Numbered from the stretch's first letter, positions 38,501 through 50,809 are shown. The stretch: 64,000 bases of DNA from Siphonodentalium dalli (GCA_032622095.1 CP136064.1:46141573-46205572); one strand, 5' to 3'. Translations and numbers: made by a program. The notes: generated from the letters alone by a model not told the origin.

Positions 38501-40710
38501 TGGAATGCGAATAGGTTTCTGGGACGCGAATTGGATGTCAGAAACCAGTTCGTTGTCGCTACAGTAACTCCCAATCTGTCCGTGCACGGAGGGGGTGCAT
38601 GATTTGGGATCGCGACAATTGGCTGCCCGCCTACCCGACCCCCACGTCAAATAAATTTTACCCCGAGGAGATGGACCGAGAGGGGTGGATTTCGAATAGG
38701 ATTCTGAATAGTACGCCAGAAACCAATTAGTAAATTATCGTAATGGCTGTCGTTGTGTTGGCCGGGAGGTGCACGACGGGTTTGCTATTCCATTTGGGCT
38801 CAATTATAAATAATATAGAGCCTATACTCCCCGGGGGTGGGGTCCACGGAGGGGTGCACGAGAGGGGCATCGGAGGTGTCGGAGGCTGAATTTGGCACTG
38901 GGTATGTGCAACAAAACACATAGAAACACTATCCCGTTGGGAAAATTTACCCAAAAAATGGGAGGGACCATGAAGAGCGTTTCTGATTTTGAATAGGTTT
39001 CTGGAAAGCCAATTGGTTGCCAGAAACCAGTTCGTTGTTTTCTTAATTACGCACAACCTGATGGTGGTAGGGGGTGGAATATTTGGGTTCTGGTCGATCC
39101 GCAGATTCTCTACCCGACCCCCATTCCAAATCACTTATGACCCCCGGGGAGGCACCGATAGGGGCATATTTCGAATAGGTTTCTGGAACGCGAATTGGGC
39201 GTCAGAAACCAGTTCGTCGTTCTCGCATTAACTCTCAATCTATCCGTGGGAGGGGGTGGTCAATTTGGGTTCACGTCGATCCTTAGATTATCTACCCGAT
39301 CCCCACTTCAAATCGCTTATGACCCCCGGGGAGGCACCGATAGGGGCGGATTTCGAATAGGTTTCTGGAATGCGAATAGGTTTCTGGGACGCGAATTGGA
39401 TGTCAGAAACCAGTTCGTTGTCGCTACAGTAACTCCCAATCTGTCCGTGGGAGGGGGTGCAGGATTTGGGCTCGGGGCAATTGGCTGCCCGCCTACCCGA
39501 CCCCCACGTCAAATAAATTTTACCCCGAGGAGAGGGACCGGGAGGGGCGGATTTCGAATAGGGTTCTGAATAGTACGCCAGAAACCAATTCGGAAATTAT
39601 CGTAATGGCTGTCGTTGTGTTGGCCGGGAGGTGCACGACGGGTTTGCTATTCCATTTGGGCTCAATTATAAATAATATAGAGCCTATACTCCCCGGGGGT
39701 GGGGTCCACGGAGGGGTGCACGAGAGGGGCATCGGCGGTGTCGGAGGCTGAATTTGGCACTGGGTATGTGCAACAAAACACATAAAACACTATCCCTTTG
39801 GAAAAATTTACCCAAAAAATGGGAGGGACCATGAAGAGCGTTTCTGATTTTGAATAGGTTTCTGGAAAGCCAATTGGTTGCCAGAAACCTGTTCGTTGTT
39901 TTCTTAATTACTCACAACCTGATGGTGGTAGGGGGTGGAAAATTTGGGTTCTGGTCGATCCGCAGATTCTCTACCCGACCCCCATTCCAAATCACTTATG
40001 ACCCCCGGGGAGGCACCGATAGGGGCATATTTCGAATAGGTTTCTGGAACGCGAATTGGGCGTCAGAAACCAGTTCGTCGTTCTCGCATTAACTCTCAAT
40101 CTATCCGTGGGAGGGGGTGGTCAATTTGGGTTCACGTCGATCCTTAGATTATCTACCCGATCCCCACTTCAAATCGCTTATGACCCCCGGGGAGGCACCG
40201 ACAGGGGCGGATTTCGAATAGGTTTCTGGAATGCGAATAGGTTTCTGGGACGCGAATTGGATGTCAGAAACCAGTTCGTTGTCGCTACAGTAACTCCCAA
40301 TCTGTCCGTGGGAGGGGGTGCAGGATTTGGGCTCGGGACAATTGGCTGCCCGCCTACCCGATCCCCACGTCAAATAAATTTTACCCCGAGGAGAGGGACC
40401 GGGAGGGGCGGATTTCGAATAGGGTTCTGAATAGTACGCCAGAAACCAATTCGGAAATTATCGTAATGGCTGTCGTTGTGTTGGCCGGGAGGTGCACGAC
40501 GGGTTTGCTATTCCATTTGGGCTCAATTATAAATAATATAGAGCCTATACTCCCCGGGGGTGGGGTCCACGGAGGGGTGCACGAGAGGGGCATCGGAGGT
40601 GTCGGAGGCTGAATTTGGCACTGGGTATGTGCAACAAAACACATAAAACACTATCCCTTTGGAAAAATTTACCCCAAAAATGGGAGGGACCATGAAGAGC
40701 GTTTCTGATT
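35524..40710. repeat. ~2,595-bp super-repeat of three 863-bp units
   Basis: Blocks 35,524-38,118 and 38,119-40,710 look nearly identical and share private markers: CCGTGCAATGGGAGG (35,780; 38,375) and CCGTGCACGGAGG (35,986; 38,581). Marker units recur in the order R-I-L, with the R marker again at 42,441. Duplication has therefore acted on groups of units. Confidence 0.85.
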
Positions 40711-43700
40711 TTGAATAGGTTTCTGGAAAGCCAATTGGTTGCCAGAAACCTGTTCGTTGTTTTCTTAATTACTCACAACCTGATGGTGGTAGGGGGTGGA
40801 AAATTTGGGTTCTGGTCGATCCGCAGATTCTCTACCCGACCCCCATTCCAAATCACTTATGACCCCCGGGGAGGCACCGATAGGGGCATATTTCGAATAG
40901 GTTTCTGGAACGCGAATTGGGCGTCAGAAACCAGTTCGTCGTTCTCGCATTAACTCTCAATCTATCCGTGGGAGGGGGTGGTCAATTTGGGTTCACGTCG
41001 ATCCTTAGATTATCTACCCGATCCCCACTTCAAATCGCTTATGACCCCCGGGGAGGCACCGACAGGGGCGGATTTCGAATAGGTTTCTGGAATGCGAATA
41101 GGTTTCTGAGACGCGAATTGGATGTCAGAAACCAGTTCGTTGTCGCTACAGTAACTCCCAATCTGTCCGTGGGAGGGGGTGCAGGATTTGGGCTCGGGAC
41201 AATTGGCTGCCCGCCTACCCGATCCCCACGTCAAATAAATTTTACCCCGAGGAGAGGGACCGGGAGGGGCGGATTTCGAATAGGATTCTGAATAGTACGC
41301 CAGAAACCAATTCGGAACTTATCGTAATGGCTGTCGTTGTGTTGGCCGGGAGGTGCACGACGGGTTTGCTATTCCATTTGGGCTCAATTATAAATAATAT
41401 AGAGCCTATACTCCCCGGGGGTGGGGTCCACGGAGGGGTGCACGAGAGGGGCATCGGAGGTGTCGGAGGCTGAATTTGGCACTGGGTATGTGCAACAAAA
41501 CACATAGAAACACTATCCCGTTGGGAAAATTTACCCAAAATAATGGGAGGGACCATGAAGAGCGTTTCTGATTTTGAATAGGTTTCTGGAAAGCCAATTG
41601 GTTGCCAGAAACCAGTTCGTTGTTTTCTTAATTACTCACAATCTGATGGTGGTAGGGGTGGAAAATTTGGGTTCTGGTCGATCCGCAGATTCTCTACCCG
41701 ACCCCCATTCCTAACCACTTATGACCCCCGGGGAGGCACCGATAGGGGCATATTTCGAATAGGTTTCTGGAACGCGAATTGGGCGTCAGAAACCAGTTCG
41801 TCGTTCTCGCATTAACTCTCAATCTATCCGTGGGAGGGAGTGGTCAATTTGGGTTCACGTCGATCCTTAGATTATCTACCCGATCCCCACTTCAAATCGC
41901 TTATGACACCCGGGGGGGGGGGGGGCACCGATAGGGGCGGATTTCGAATAGGTTTCTGGAATGCGAATAGGTTTCTGGGACGCGAATTGGATGTCAGAAA
42001 CCAGTTCGTTGTCGCTACAGTAACTCCCAATCTGTCCGTGGGAGGGGGTGCAGGATTTGGGATCGGGACAATTGGCTGCCCGCCTACCCGACCCCCACGT
42101 CAAATAAATTTTACCCCGAGGAGAGGGACCGGGAGGGGTGGATTTCGAATAGGATTCTGAATAGTACGCCAGAAACCAATTCGCAAATTATCGTAATGGC
42201 TGTCGTTGTGTTGGCCGGGAGGTGCACGACGGGTTTGCTATTCCATTTGGGCTCAATTATAAATAATATAGAGCCTATACTCCCCGGGGGTGGAGTCCAC
42301 GGAGGGGTGCACGAGAGGGGCCTCGGAGGTGTCGGAGGCTGAATTTGGCACTGGGTATGTGCAACAAAACACATAAAACACTATCCCGTTGGGAAAATTT
42401 ACCCAAAAAATGGGAGGGATCATGAAGAGCGTTTCTGATTTTGAATAGGTTTCTGGAAAGCCAATTGGTTGCCAGAAACCAGTTCGTTGTTTTCTTAATT
42501 ACTCACAACCTGATGGTGGTAGGGCGTGGAAAATTTGGGTTCTGGTCGATCCGCAGATTCTCTACCCGACCCCCATTCCAAATCACTTATGACCCCCGGG
42601 GATGCACCGATAGGGGCATATTTCGAATAGGTTTCTGGAACGCGAATTGGGCGTCAGAAACCAGTTCGTCGTTCTCGCATTAACCCTCAATCTATCCGTG
42701 CAATGGGAGGGGGTGGTCAATTTGGGTTCAAGTCGATCCTTAGATTATCTACCCGATCCCCACTTCAAATCGCTTATGACCCCCGGGGAGGCACCGATAG
42801 GGGCGGATTTCGAATAGGTTTCTGGAATGCGAATAGGTTTCTGGTACGCGAATTGGATGTCAGAAACCAGTTCGTTGTCGCTACAGTAACTCCCAATCTG
42901 TCCGTGCACGGAGGGGGTGCATGATTTGGAATCGCGACAATTGGCTGCCCGCCTACCCGACCCCCACGTCAAATAAATTTTACCCCGAGGAGATGGACCG
43001 GGAGGGGTGGATTTCGAATACGATTCTGAATAGTACGCCAGAAACCAATTAGTAAATTATCGTAATGGCTGTCGTTGTGTTGGCCGGGAGGTGCACGACG
43101 GGTTTGCTATTCCATTTGGGCTCAATTATAAATAATATAGAGCCTATACTCCCCGGGGGTGGGGTCCACGGAGGGGTGCACGAGAGGGGCATCGGAGGTG
43201 TCGGAGGCTGAATTTGGCACTGGGTATGTGCAACAAAACACATAGAAACACTATCCCGTTGGGAAAATTTACCCAAAAAATGGGAGGGACCATGAAGAGC
43301 GTTTCTGATTTTGAATAGGTTTCTGGAAAGCCAATTGGTTGCCAGAAACCAGTTCGTTGTTTTCTTAATTACGCACAACCTGATGGTGGTAGGGGGTGGA
43401 ATATTTGGGTTCTGGTCGATCCGCAGATTCTCTACCCGACCCCCATTCCAAATCACTTATGACCCCCGGGGAGGCACCGATAGGGGCATATTTCGAATAG
43501 GTTTCTGGAACGCGAATTGGGCGTCAGAAACCAGTTCGTCGTTCTCGCATTAACTCTCAATCTACCCGTGGGAGGGGGTGGTCAATTTGGGTTCACGTCG
43601 ATCCTTAGATTATCTACCCGATCCCCACTTCAAATCGCTTATGACCCCCGGGGAGGCACCGATAGGGGCGGATTTCGAATAGGTTTCTGGAATGCGAATA

Positions 43701-43839
43701 GGTTTCTGGGACGCGAATTGGATGTCAGAAACCAGTTCGTTGTCGCTACAGTAACTCCCAATCTGTCCGTGGGAGGGGGTGCAGGATTTGGGCTCGGGGC
43801 AATTGGCTGCCCGCCTACCCGACCCCCACGTCAAATAAA

Positions 43840-43855
43840 TTTGACCGGGAGGGGC
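43840..43855. repeat. 16-18-bp deletion in one satellite unit
   Basis: In the unit beginning 43,311 the usual TTTTACCCCGAGGAGAGG before ACCGGGAGGGG is missing, which explains the short 846-bp spacing to the next unit. It is a useful private marker for assembly checks. Confidence 0.8.
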
Positions 43856-46599
43856 GGATTTCGAATAGGGTTCTGAATAGTACGCCAGAAACCAATTCGG
43901 AAATTATCGTAATGGCTGTCGTTGTGTTGGCCGGGAGGTGCACGACGGGTTTGCTATTCCATTTGGGCTCAATTATAAATAATATAGAGCCTATACTCCC
44001 CGGGGGTGGGGTCCACGGAGGGGTGCACGAGAGGGGCATCGGAGGTGTCGGAGGCTGAATTTGGCACTGGGTATGTGCAACAAAACACATAAAACACTAT
44101 CCCTTTGGAAAAATTTACCCAAAAAATGGGAGGGACCATGAAGAGCGTTTCTGATTTTGAATAGGTTTCTGGAAAGCCAATTGGTTGCCAGAAACCTGTT
44201 CGTTGTTTTCTTAATTACTCACAACCTGATGGTGGTAGGGGGTGGAATATTTGGGTTCTGGTCGATCCGCAGATTCTCTACCCGACCCCCATTCCAAATC
44301 ACTTATGACCCCCGGGGAGGCACCGATAGGGGCATATTTCGAATAGGTTTCTGGAACGCGAATTGGGCGTCAGAAACCAGTTCGTCGTTCTCGCATTAAC
44401 TCTCAATCTATCCGTGGGAGGGGGTGGTCAATTTGGGTTCACGTCGATCCTTAGATTATCTACCCGATCCCCACTTCAAATCGCTTATGACCCCCGGGGA
44501 GGCACCGATAGGGGCGGATTTCGAATAGGTTTCTGGAATGCGAATAGGTTTCTGGGACGCGAATTGGATGTCAGAAACCAGTTCGTTGTCGCTACAGTAA
44601 CTCCCAATCTGTCCGCGGGAGGGGGTGCAGGATTTGGGCTCGGGACAATTGGCTGCCCGCCTACCCGATCCCCACGTCAAATAAATTTTACCCCGAGGAG
44701 AGGGACCGGGAGGGGCGGATTTCGAATAGGATTCTGAATAGTACGCCAGAAACCAATTCGGAACTTATCGTAATGGCTGTCGTTGTGTTGGCCGGGAGGT
44801 GCACGACGGGTTTGCTATTCCATTTGGGCTCAATTATAAATAATATAGAGCCTATACTCCCCGGGGGTGGGGTCCACGGAGGGGTGCACGAGAGGGGCAT
44901 CGGAGGTGTCGGAGGCTGAATTTGGCACTGGGTATGTGCAACAAAACACATAGAAACACTCTCCCGTTGGGAAAATTTACCCAAAATAATGGGAGGGACC
45001 ATGAAGAGCGTTTCTGATTTTGAATAGGTTTCTGGAAAGCCAATTGGTTGCCAGAAACCAGTTCGTTGTTTTCTTAATTACTCACAATCTGATGGTGGTA
45101 GGGGTGGAAAATTTGGGTTCTGGTCGATCCGCAGATTCTCTACCCGACCCCCATTCCTAACCACTTATGACCCCCGGGGAGGCACCGATAGGGGCATATT
45201 TCGAATAGGTTTCTGGAACGCGAATTGGGCGTCAGAAACCAGTTCGTCGTTCTCGCATTAACTCTCAATCTATCCGTGGGAGGGAGTGGTCAATTTGGGT
45301 TCACGTCGATCCTTAGATTATCTACCCGATCCCCACTTCAAATCGCTTATGACCCCCCGGGGGGGGGGGGCACCGATAGGGGCGGATTTCGAATAGGTTT
45401 CTGGAATGCGAATAGGTTTCTGGGACGCGAATTGGATGTCAGAAGCCAGTTCGTTGTCGCTACAGTAACTCCAATCTGTCCGTGGGAGGGGGTGCAGGAT
45501 TTGGGGATCGGGACAATTGGCTGCCCGCCTACCCGACCCCCACGTCAAATAAATTTTACCCCGAGGAGAGGGACCGGGAGGGGTGGATTTCGAATAGGAT
45601 TCTGAATAGTACGCCAGAAACCAATTCGCAAATTATCGTAATGGCTGTCGTTGTGTTGGCCGGGAGGTGCACGACGGGTTTGCTATTCCATTTGGGCTCA
45701 ATTATAAATAATATAGAGCCTATACTCCCCGGGGGTGGAGTCCACGGAGGGGTGCACGAGAGGGGCCTCGGGAGTGTCGGAGGCTGAATTTGGCACTGGG
45801 TATGTGCAACAAAACACATAAAACACTATCCCAAAATTTACCCAAAAAATGGGAGGGACCACGAAGAGCGTTTCTGATTTTGAATAGGTTTCTGGAAAGC
45901 CAATTGGTTGCCAGAAACCAGTGGCTTTGCAGAAACCAGTTCGTTGTTTCTTAATTACTCACAACCTGATGTGGTAGGGGGTGGAAAATTTGGGTTCTGG
46001 TCGATCCGCAGATTCTCTACCCGACCCCCATTCCAAATCACTTATGACCCCCGGGGATGCACCGATAGGGGCATATTTCGAATAGGTTTCTGGAACGCGA
46101 ATTGTGCGTCAGAAACCAGTTCGTCGTTCTCGCATTAACTCCCAATCTATCCGTGGGAGGGGGTGGTCAATTTGGGTTCAAGTCGATCCTTAGATTATCT
46201 ACCCGATCCCCACTTCAAATCGCTTATGACCCCCGGGGAGGCACCGATAGGGGCGGATTTCGAATAGGTTTCTGGAATGCGAATAGGTTTCTGGGACGCG
46301 AATTGGATGTCAGAAACAAGTTCGTTGTCGCTACAGTAACTCCCAATCTGTCCGCGGGAGGGGGTGCAGGATTTGGGATCGCGACAATTGGCTGCCCGCC
46401 TACCCGACCCCCACGTCAAATAAATTTTACCCCGAGGAGAGGGACCGGGAGGGCGGATTTCGAATAGGATTCTAAATAGTACGCCAGAAACCAATTCGAA
46501 AATTATCGTAATGGCTGTCGTTGTGTTGGCCTGGAGGTGCACGACGGTTTGCTATTCAATTTGGGCTCAAGAATATATAAATGCTCCCCTCTGTATATA

Positions 46600-47170
46600 G
46601 CCTATTCTCACCGGAGGTTCCGGGGAGGGGTACCACGTCTATGTTGGTGCATGGGAGTACCATTTGGTGAATCGGTCTGTCAGGTGCATAGCGCATTATT
46701 GACATATTATCTATATTTGTACGAGAAATATGCAGTGTGTGTGGGTGGGGGGGGGGGGGGTGGTGAATAAAAGTCAGTCACGGAGTTTGTAGCGGCGTGT
46801 TTCCATGGTGCACAGGAGTCCCGTTCGGTCACTCAGTCGGTCAGGTGCATAGCGCATTATTGATATCTATATTTTGACGAGATATATAGCCATGTCGGGG
46901 TCTGGGGAGAATGTGAAACACGGATGTGGTAATAGCCTGTCTATGATGGTGCCTGGGAGTACCATTTGGGGAATCGGTTGGTCAGGTGCATAGCGCATTA
47001 TTGATATATTATCCATATTTCTACTAGAAATATGCAGTGTGTGTGTGGGGGTGGGGGGGGGGGGGGTCTGAATAAAATTCGGACACGGAGTTTGTAACGG
47101 CATGTCTCCATGGTGCTCATGAGCCCCGGTCGATCACTCAGTCGGTCAGGTGCATAGCGCATTATTGATA
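46600..47170. repeat. Third tandem repeat, left part
   Basis: GGTCAGGTGCATAGCGCATT recurs at about 46,679, 46,849, 46,981 and 47,145, with two alternating ~150-bp flavours carrying (G)n runs and GTGTGTGTGG tracts. The same repeat resumes at 49,845-50,035, so everything between is inserted material. Confidence 0.85.
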
Positions 47171-47179
47171 TATGTATGT

Positions 47180-47990
47180 TTGTTCGTTTGTTAGTAATGG
47201 CCGGGAAAACTGCCGGACGGATTTCGACGAAATTTTGTACCTATGTGTGCTTTTGTCCGGGGAATATTTTGGACGGGTAAAATCGTGACCCGACCTGACA
47301 TTGACCTTCAAAATGGTCCATTCAAGGTCAAATCGCGCCTTTCGATGGATTTCGACGAAATTCGACACCTAGGGATTCTATTTTTCGGGGAGTGTTTTGG
47401 AGGGGTCAAATCCTGACCCCGACGTGACCTTGACCTTCGAAATGGTCAATTCAAGGTCAAATCGCGCCTTTCAATGGATTTCGACGAAATTTTATACTTA
47501 CGAGTACTTTTGTCCGGGGAGTGTTTTGGACGGGTCAAATTGTGATCCCAACCTGACCTTGACCTTCAAAATGGTCAATTCAAGGTCAATTCGCGCGTTT
47601 AGACGGATTTCGACGAAATTTGATACCTAGGGCTACTTTTGTGCGGGGAGTGTTTTGGACGGGTCAAATATTGACCCCGACCTTACCTTGACCTTCAAAA
47701 TGGTCAATTCAAGGTCAAATCGTGCCTTTCGACGGATTTCGTCGAAATTTGATACCTAGGGTTACTTTTGCACGGGGAGTGTTTTGGACTGGTCAAATCG
47801 TGACCCCGACCTGACCTTGACCTTCAAAATGGTTAATTCAAGGTCAAATCGCGCCTTTCGACGGATTCCGACGAAATTTGATACATATGGTTACTTTTAA
47901 CGGGGAAGTGTTTTGGACGGGTCAAATCGTGATCCCGACCTGACCTTGACCTTCAAAATGGTCATTTCAAGTTCAAATAGCGCATTTCGA
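47180..47990 (-). mobile_element. 130-bp minisatellite element, inverted copy
   Basis: Six or more units on the minus strand (AGTGTTTTGG landmarks at 47,391, 47,520, 47,649, 47,779 and 47,906; spacing 127-130). The left edge is the same tail found at 17,272-17,320 (GGCCGGGAAAACTGCCGGAC next to TTTGTT runs). The right edge is joined to the array motif CGACGAGATATATA through shared sequence, and the head is missing. Frames at 47,162-47,630 are repeat artefacts. Confidence 0.8.
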
Positions 47991-48000
47991 CGAGATATAT

Positions 48001-49548
48001 ATGTTGGAGTGCCACAGGTATCAATATTGGGTCCTCTACTTTTTCTAATTTACACCATACCACCAGGGGGGGGGGGGGGGGGGGGGTGAAGAAATTTCTT
48101 CCGGCACGTATGCCGGGGTGGGTGGGTGGTCAAAGCCACCAACAAGCAATTTTTTCCGCAACTAAAAAAAAAATTCCTGCTTGTTTTTAGTGTTTTGGCA
48201 ATGAGTTGGGCTTCAAAACCACTTTGAATCAGTTTGAATGAGAGAAATAATGTAATTCTAACTGGTAAACTGACTGCAGGCAGTTATCGTGTTGTATTTT
48301 GTTGCAAATTTTGAAATCCAAGATGGCCGCTGGCAGCCATGTTTTTTTGGCCGAATGACCTCAAAATTACTCATTCCTATTTACATGTCCATGTTAACAT
48401 CCAAGATAAATAGTATGCACAGAAATTCATATACAGCTGTTTACAGTGAATTTCCCCCGCAAATCTCTGTTTTAGTGTTAAAAAGGGGGGGGGGGTGTCA
48501 AAAAATGGTCGGAAAAAACTGCCGAAAACGGAAAAAAATTTGGCGGTGGGGGTGGGTGGGTACAAAAAATGATCGAAAGTGAAAAAATGCCATACGTGCC
48601 TGAAATTTTGTTGCGACCCCCCCCCCCCCCTGATACCACCTGGCAGATATTTTAAACAGACACTCTGTGCGATACCATATGTACGCTGACGACACTCAAA
48701 TTTGTATAGATTTTCCTCGAAATGACTCAGCCGGTTATAAAACAGCGAGGTCGAAATTGGAGAACTGTATCACGGATGTCAAAGAATGGATGCAATGCAA
48801 TAAGTTGAAACTAAACGATAATAAATCTGAATACATTGTTATTGGTTCCAAATATTCTCATGGGTGCAGTGATTCGTATGGATCTTTCCAAATTCAGCTT
48901 GCGAATAGTCATGAAACATCGTGTTCCTCCTTACGTAACCTAGGAGCGTACTTTGACAGTACTATGGAAATGGATGCTATGGTCTCGAATGTTTTACGCT
49001 CGAGCTACACGAAGTTGAGAGCCTTGAGGCGAGTGAAATGTCATCTAAGCCAAAGTGCGATGAAACATGCCGTTCTATCTGTGATTGTTTCTAAAGTTGA
49101 CACTTTTAATCAATTATTAACACACCTTACAACGGGAAGTGTCCGGAGGATTGATCTTTTATTGAAAAGCTGCGCTCGTCTCGTTTCTAATGTACCAAGA
49201 TACAGCAGAATAACACATGTCGTGAAAGAACTACACATGTTGAAGTTTGAGTACCGTGTCAGATACAGATGTGCCCTAATTGTTTTCAAGTCTTTGCACG
49301 GAGATACACCATCTTACATTTCTGAAATGTTTACCAAACACAGCTCAGTTACTCGAAATGGCCGAAGTGGAGTCCAACTGTCTCATATACCCGATAAACT
49401 AAATGTGAACTATGGAAAGTGCTCATTCCAAAATATCTCAGTTTCTATTTGGAACAGCCTACCCGTTGATATGAGGAAGATTGACTCGGTATCATCTTTT
49501 AAAACAGCTCTTAAAACTCACCTGTTCAGAATGTGTTATTCGTTATAA
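48001..49548 (+). pseudogene. Reverse transcriptase (3' half), split by a MITE
   Basis: Before the MITE the frame gives GVPQVSILGPLLFLIYT, the RT motif before the palm; after it comes HMYADDTQIC with the intact catalytic YADD near 48,680-48,690 and then an open frame to 49,548. That frame contains the thumb and the long C-terminal region (…LKLNDNKSEYIVIGSK…, …LGAYFDSTM…, …SIWNSLPVDMRKIDS…) typical of CR1/jockey-group elements. The two parts are also out of frame with each other across the insertion. The RT N-terminus and endonuclease are absent, so it is dead on arrival. Confidence 0.85.
48065..48632. mobile_element. MITE with poly-G/poly-C ends inside the retrotransposon
   Basis: ATACCACC is duplicated exactly at 48,057-48,064 and 48,633-48,640. 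The ends are AGGGGG(n) and CCCCC(n)TG, and inverted similarity continues inside (GGCACGTATGCC against GGCACGTATGGC read from the right). 568 bp, no gene. An 8-bp duplication suggests hAT. A related fragment lies at 23,695-23,850. Confidence 0.85.
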
Positions 49549-49845
49549 GTGCATCATCTGTTATTTTAACTTTTTTTTAGGCTTATCCGTTATAGTTGGA
49601 AATTAATATTTAACTTAATATTTTAATCTACTGGATATTTTATTGTTAATTGTAGGTCCAATTTCAGTCATCTTTCCGAGTTATCTTCCATATATATCGG
49701 TGAAGCTTGTATTGCTTTTTTATGTGTAAATATGCGCGATGTCATCTTGTTTGTATATTTGTGTATATATATGTAATCGCGCATTGAAACTAATTGCTGT
49801 AGAATGCGTTTCTTAAATGAATATATAATAATAATAATAATAATA
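49549..49845 (+). other. Retrotransposon 3' untranslated region
   Basis: Follows the RT stop. It includes GCGCATTGAAAC…AGAATGCGTTTC…AAATGAATATATAATAATAA, like the 3' ends of L2/CR1-type elements, and the (ATA)n tail. Confidence 0.7.
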
Positions 49846-50040
49846 TATAGCTGTGTCGGGGTCCGGGGAGAATGTGAAACACGGATGAGATATTGGCGTG
49901 TCTATGGTGGTGCCTGGGAGTACCATTTGGTGAATCGGTCGGTCAGGTGCATAGCGCATTATTGATATCTATATTTCGACGAGATATATAGCTGTGTCGG
50001 GGTCTGGGGATAATGTGAAACTCGGATGTGGTAATAAGTA
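49846..50040. repeat. Third tandem repeat, right part
   Basis: Continuation of the 46,600-47,170 array (TGTCGGGGTC.GGGGA.AATGTGAAAC…GGTCAGGTGCATAGCGCATT) after the retrotransposon insertion. Confidence 0.85.
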
Positions 50041-50054
50041 GTATTGGCTGCCAC

Positions 50055-50430
50055 TCTGGTCCACCCCCTCGCTCGGGGCCACTCTGGTCCATGGGCCAGA
50101 GTGGCCCCGAGCGACGGGTTTGGATTTTTTCTGGCCCACCCTCTCGCTCGGGGCCACATGGGCCAGAGTGGCCCCGAACGATGGGTTTGTATTTTTTCTG
50201 GCCCACCCCCTCGCTCGGGGCCACTCTGGCCCATGGGCCAGAGTGGCCCCGAGCCCATGTATTGGCTGGTGGACAAATACATGGGCTCGGGGCCACTCTG
50301 ACCCATGGGCCAGAGTGGCCCCGAGCGAGGGGGTGGGCCAGAAAAAATACAAACCCCGAGCGAGGGGCCACTCCGGCCCATGGGCCAGAGTGGCCCCGAG
50401 CGAGGGGGTGGGACCAGAGTGACCCGCCCA
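50055..50430. repeat. GC-rich palindrome cluster within a large inverted repeat
   Basis: Five copies of a ~42-bp palindrome (GCTCGGGGCCACTCTGG with a central CCATGG and its mirror half) lie at 50,071-50,112, 50,146-50,179 (internally shortened), 50,213-50,254, 50,285-50,326 and about 50,358-50,401. They are joined by GGGTTTG.ATTTTTTCTGGCC spacers. Spacer orientation flips near 50,268, so the whole block is also an inverted repeat with arms of ~200 bp. The long frames on both strands here (up to 211 codons) result from this symmetry and are not genes. Confidence 0.95.
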
Positions 50431-50506
50431 GGGTCGGTCCAGAGGTTATGTTATATTCCAAAGAGTAAGGTGAGCGCTTCGAAGTGGGTTTTTTTTGACA
50501 GAAAAG

Positions 50507-50637
50507 AACACAATTTACCAATGTATCGATTTTTTCTCGGATTCTAATGCCAGTGTGGTAAGCAAAGGGCGCTCCCATTCGCTGTACACATTGAACTTAG
50601 AATAATACGAGAAATAAATAGATGTGTTGGTAAATTG
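50507..50637. repeat. Inverted repeat near the element's left end
   Basis: CACAATTTACCAA (50,509-50,521) and TTGGTAAATTGTG (50,626-50,638) are inverted copies. They may be part of the terminal region of the element or a local hairpin. Confidence 0.55.
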
Positions 50638-50648
50638 TGATACTTTAC

Positions 50649-50723
50649 CAGTGCACTTTTTAACAAAAGCGAAAGTCTTCGAATAAATTCGAAGACGCTA
50701 GCGTTGTAAAATGCACTTGCAGA
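50649..50723. repeat. Hairpin centred on GTCTTCGAAT-AA-ATTCGAAGAC
   Basis: A perfect 10-bp stem with a 2-nt centre at 50,675-50,696 lies within a longer imperfect fold (GTGCACTTTTTAACAA…GTTGTAAAATGCAC). It sits between the palindrome cluster and the first element gene. Confidence 0.75.
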
Positions 50724-50809
50724 AGTTACCTTTCAGTGAAATATGTTATGAGATAATGGTAAAATGGTACAGATAAAATTTTCCCGAGTCAAATCGGGTG
50801 GATGTTTTT

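Larger units (their letters stand above)
31590..46560. repeat. Higher-order satellite array, ~863-bp unit, 17 copies
   Basis: The landmark GAATAGGTTTCTGGAAAGCC recurs at about 32,079, 32,938, 33,802, 34,664, 35,527, 36,396, 37,257, 38,122, 38,992, 39,853, 40,714, 41,577, 42,444, 43,314, 44,159, 45,023 and 45,884, an average of 863 bp. Each unit has three related ~182-bp monomers (one with an extra 19-bp tandem duplication, GAATAGGTTTCTGGRAYGC) and a ~296-bp diverged block. Copies at both edges are more diverged than those in the middle. Unit lengths (846-870) are not multiples of three overall and none of the 60-135-codon frames is a credible gene. Confidence 0.97.
48001..49845 (+). mobile_element. 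5'-truncated CR1/L2-like retrotransposon inserted in the tandem repeat
   Basis: It starts abruptly inside the RT domain at 48,001, directly after the array motif CGAGATATATA, and ends with (ATA)n at about 49,820-49,845, where the array resumes (TATATAGCTGTGTCGG). A microsatellite 3' tail and 5' truncation are typical of target-primed reverse transcription. A 568-bp MITE interrupts it at 48,065-48,632. Confidence 0.85.

Noticed and set aside
31719-46542. Repeated 60-135-codon frames in the 863-bp array (Gly- or Pro-rich)
   Set aside because: They exist on both strands with shadow frames, change frame between units, and follow the satellite period.
31590-46560. CRISPR array
   Set aside because: Repeats are direct, 182-863 bp long, without unique spacers of constant size, and the genome is animal.
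49943-50578. A 211-codon minus-strand frame and its overlapping partners with repeated GPLWPMGQSGPE-type text
   Set aside because: They arise from the palindrome cluster, which reads open on both strands and in several frames.
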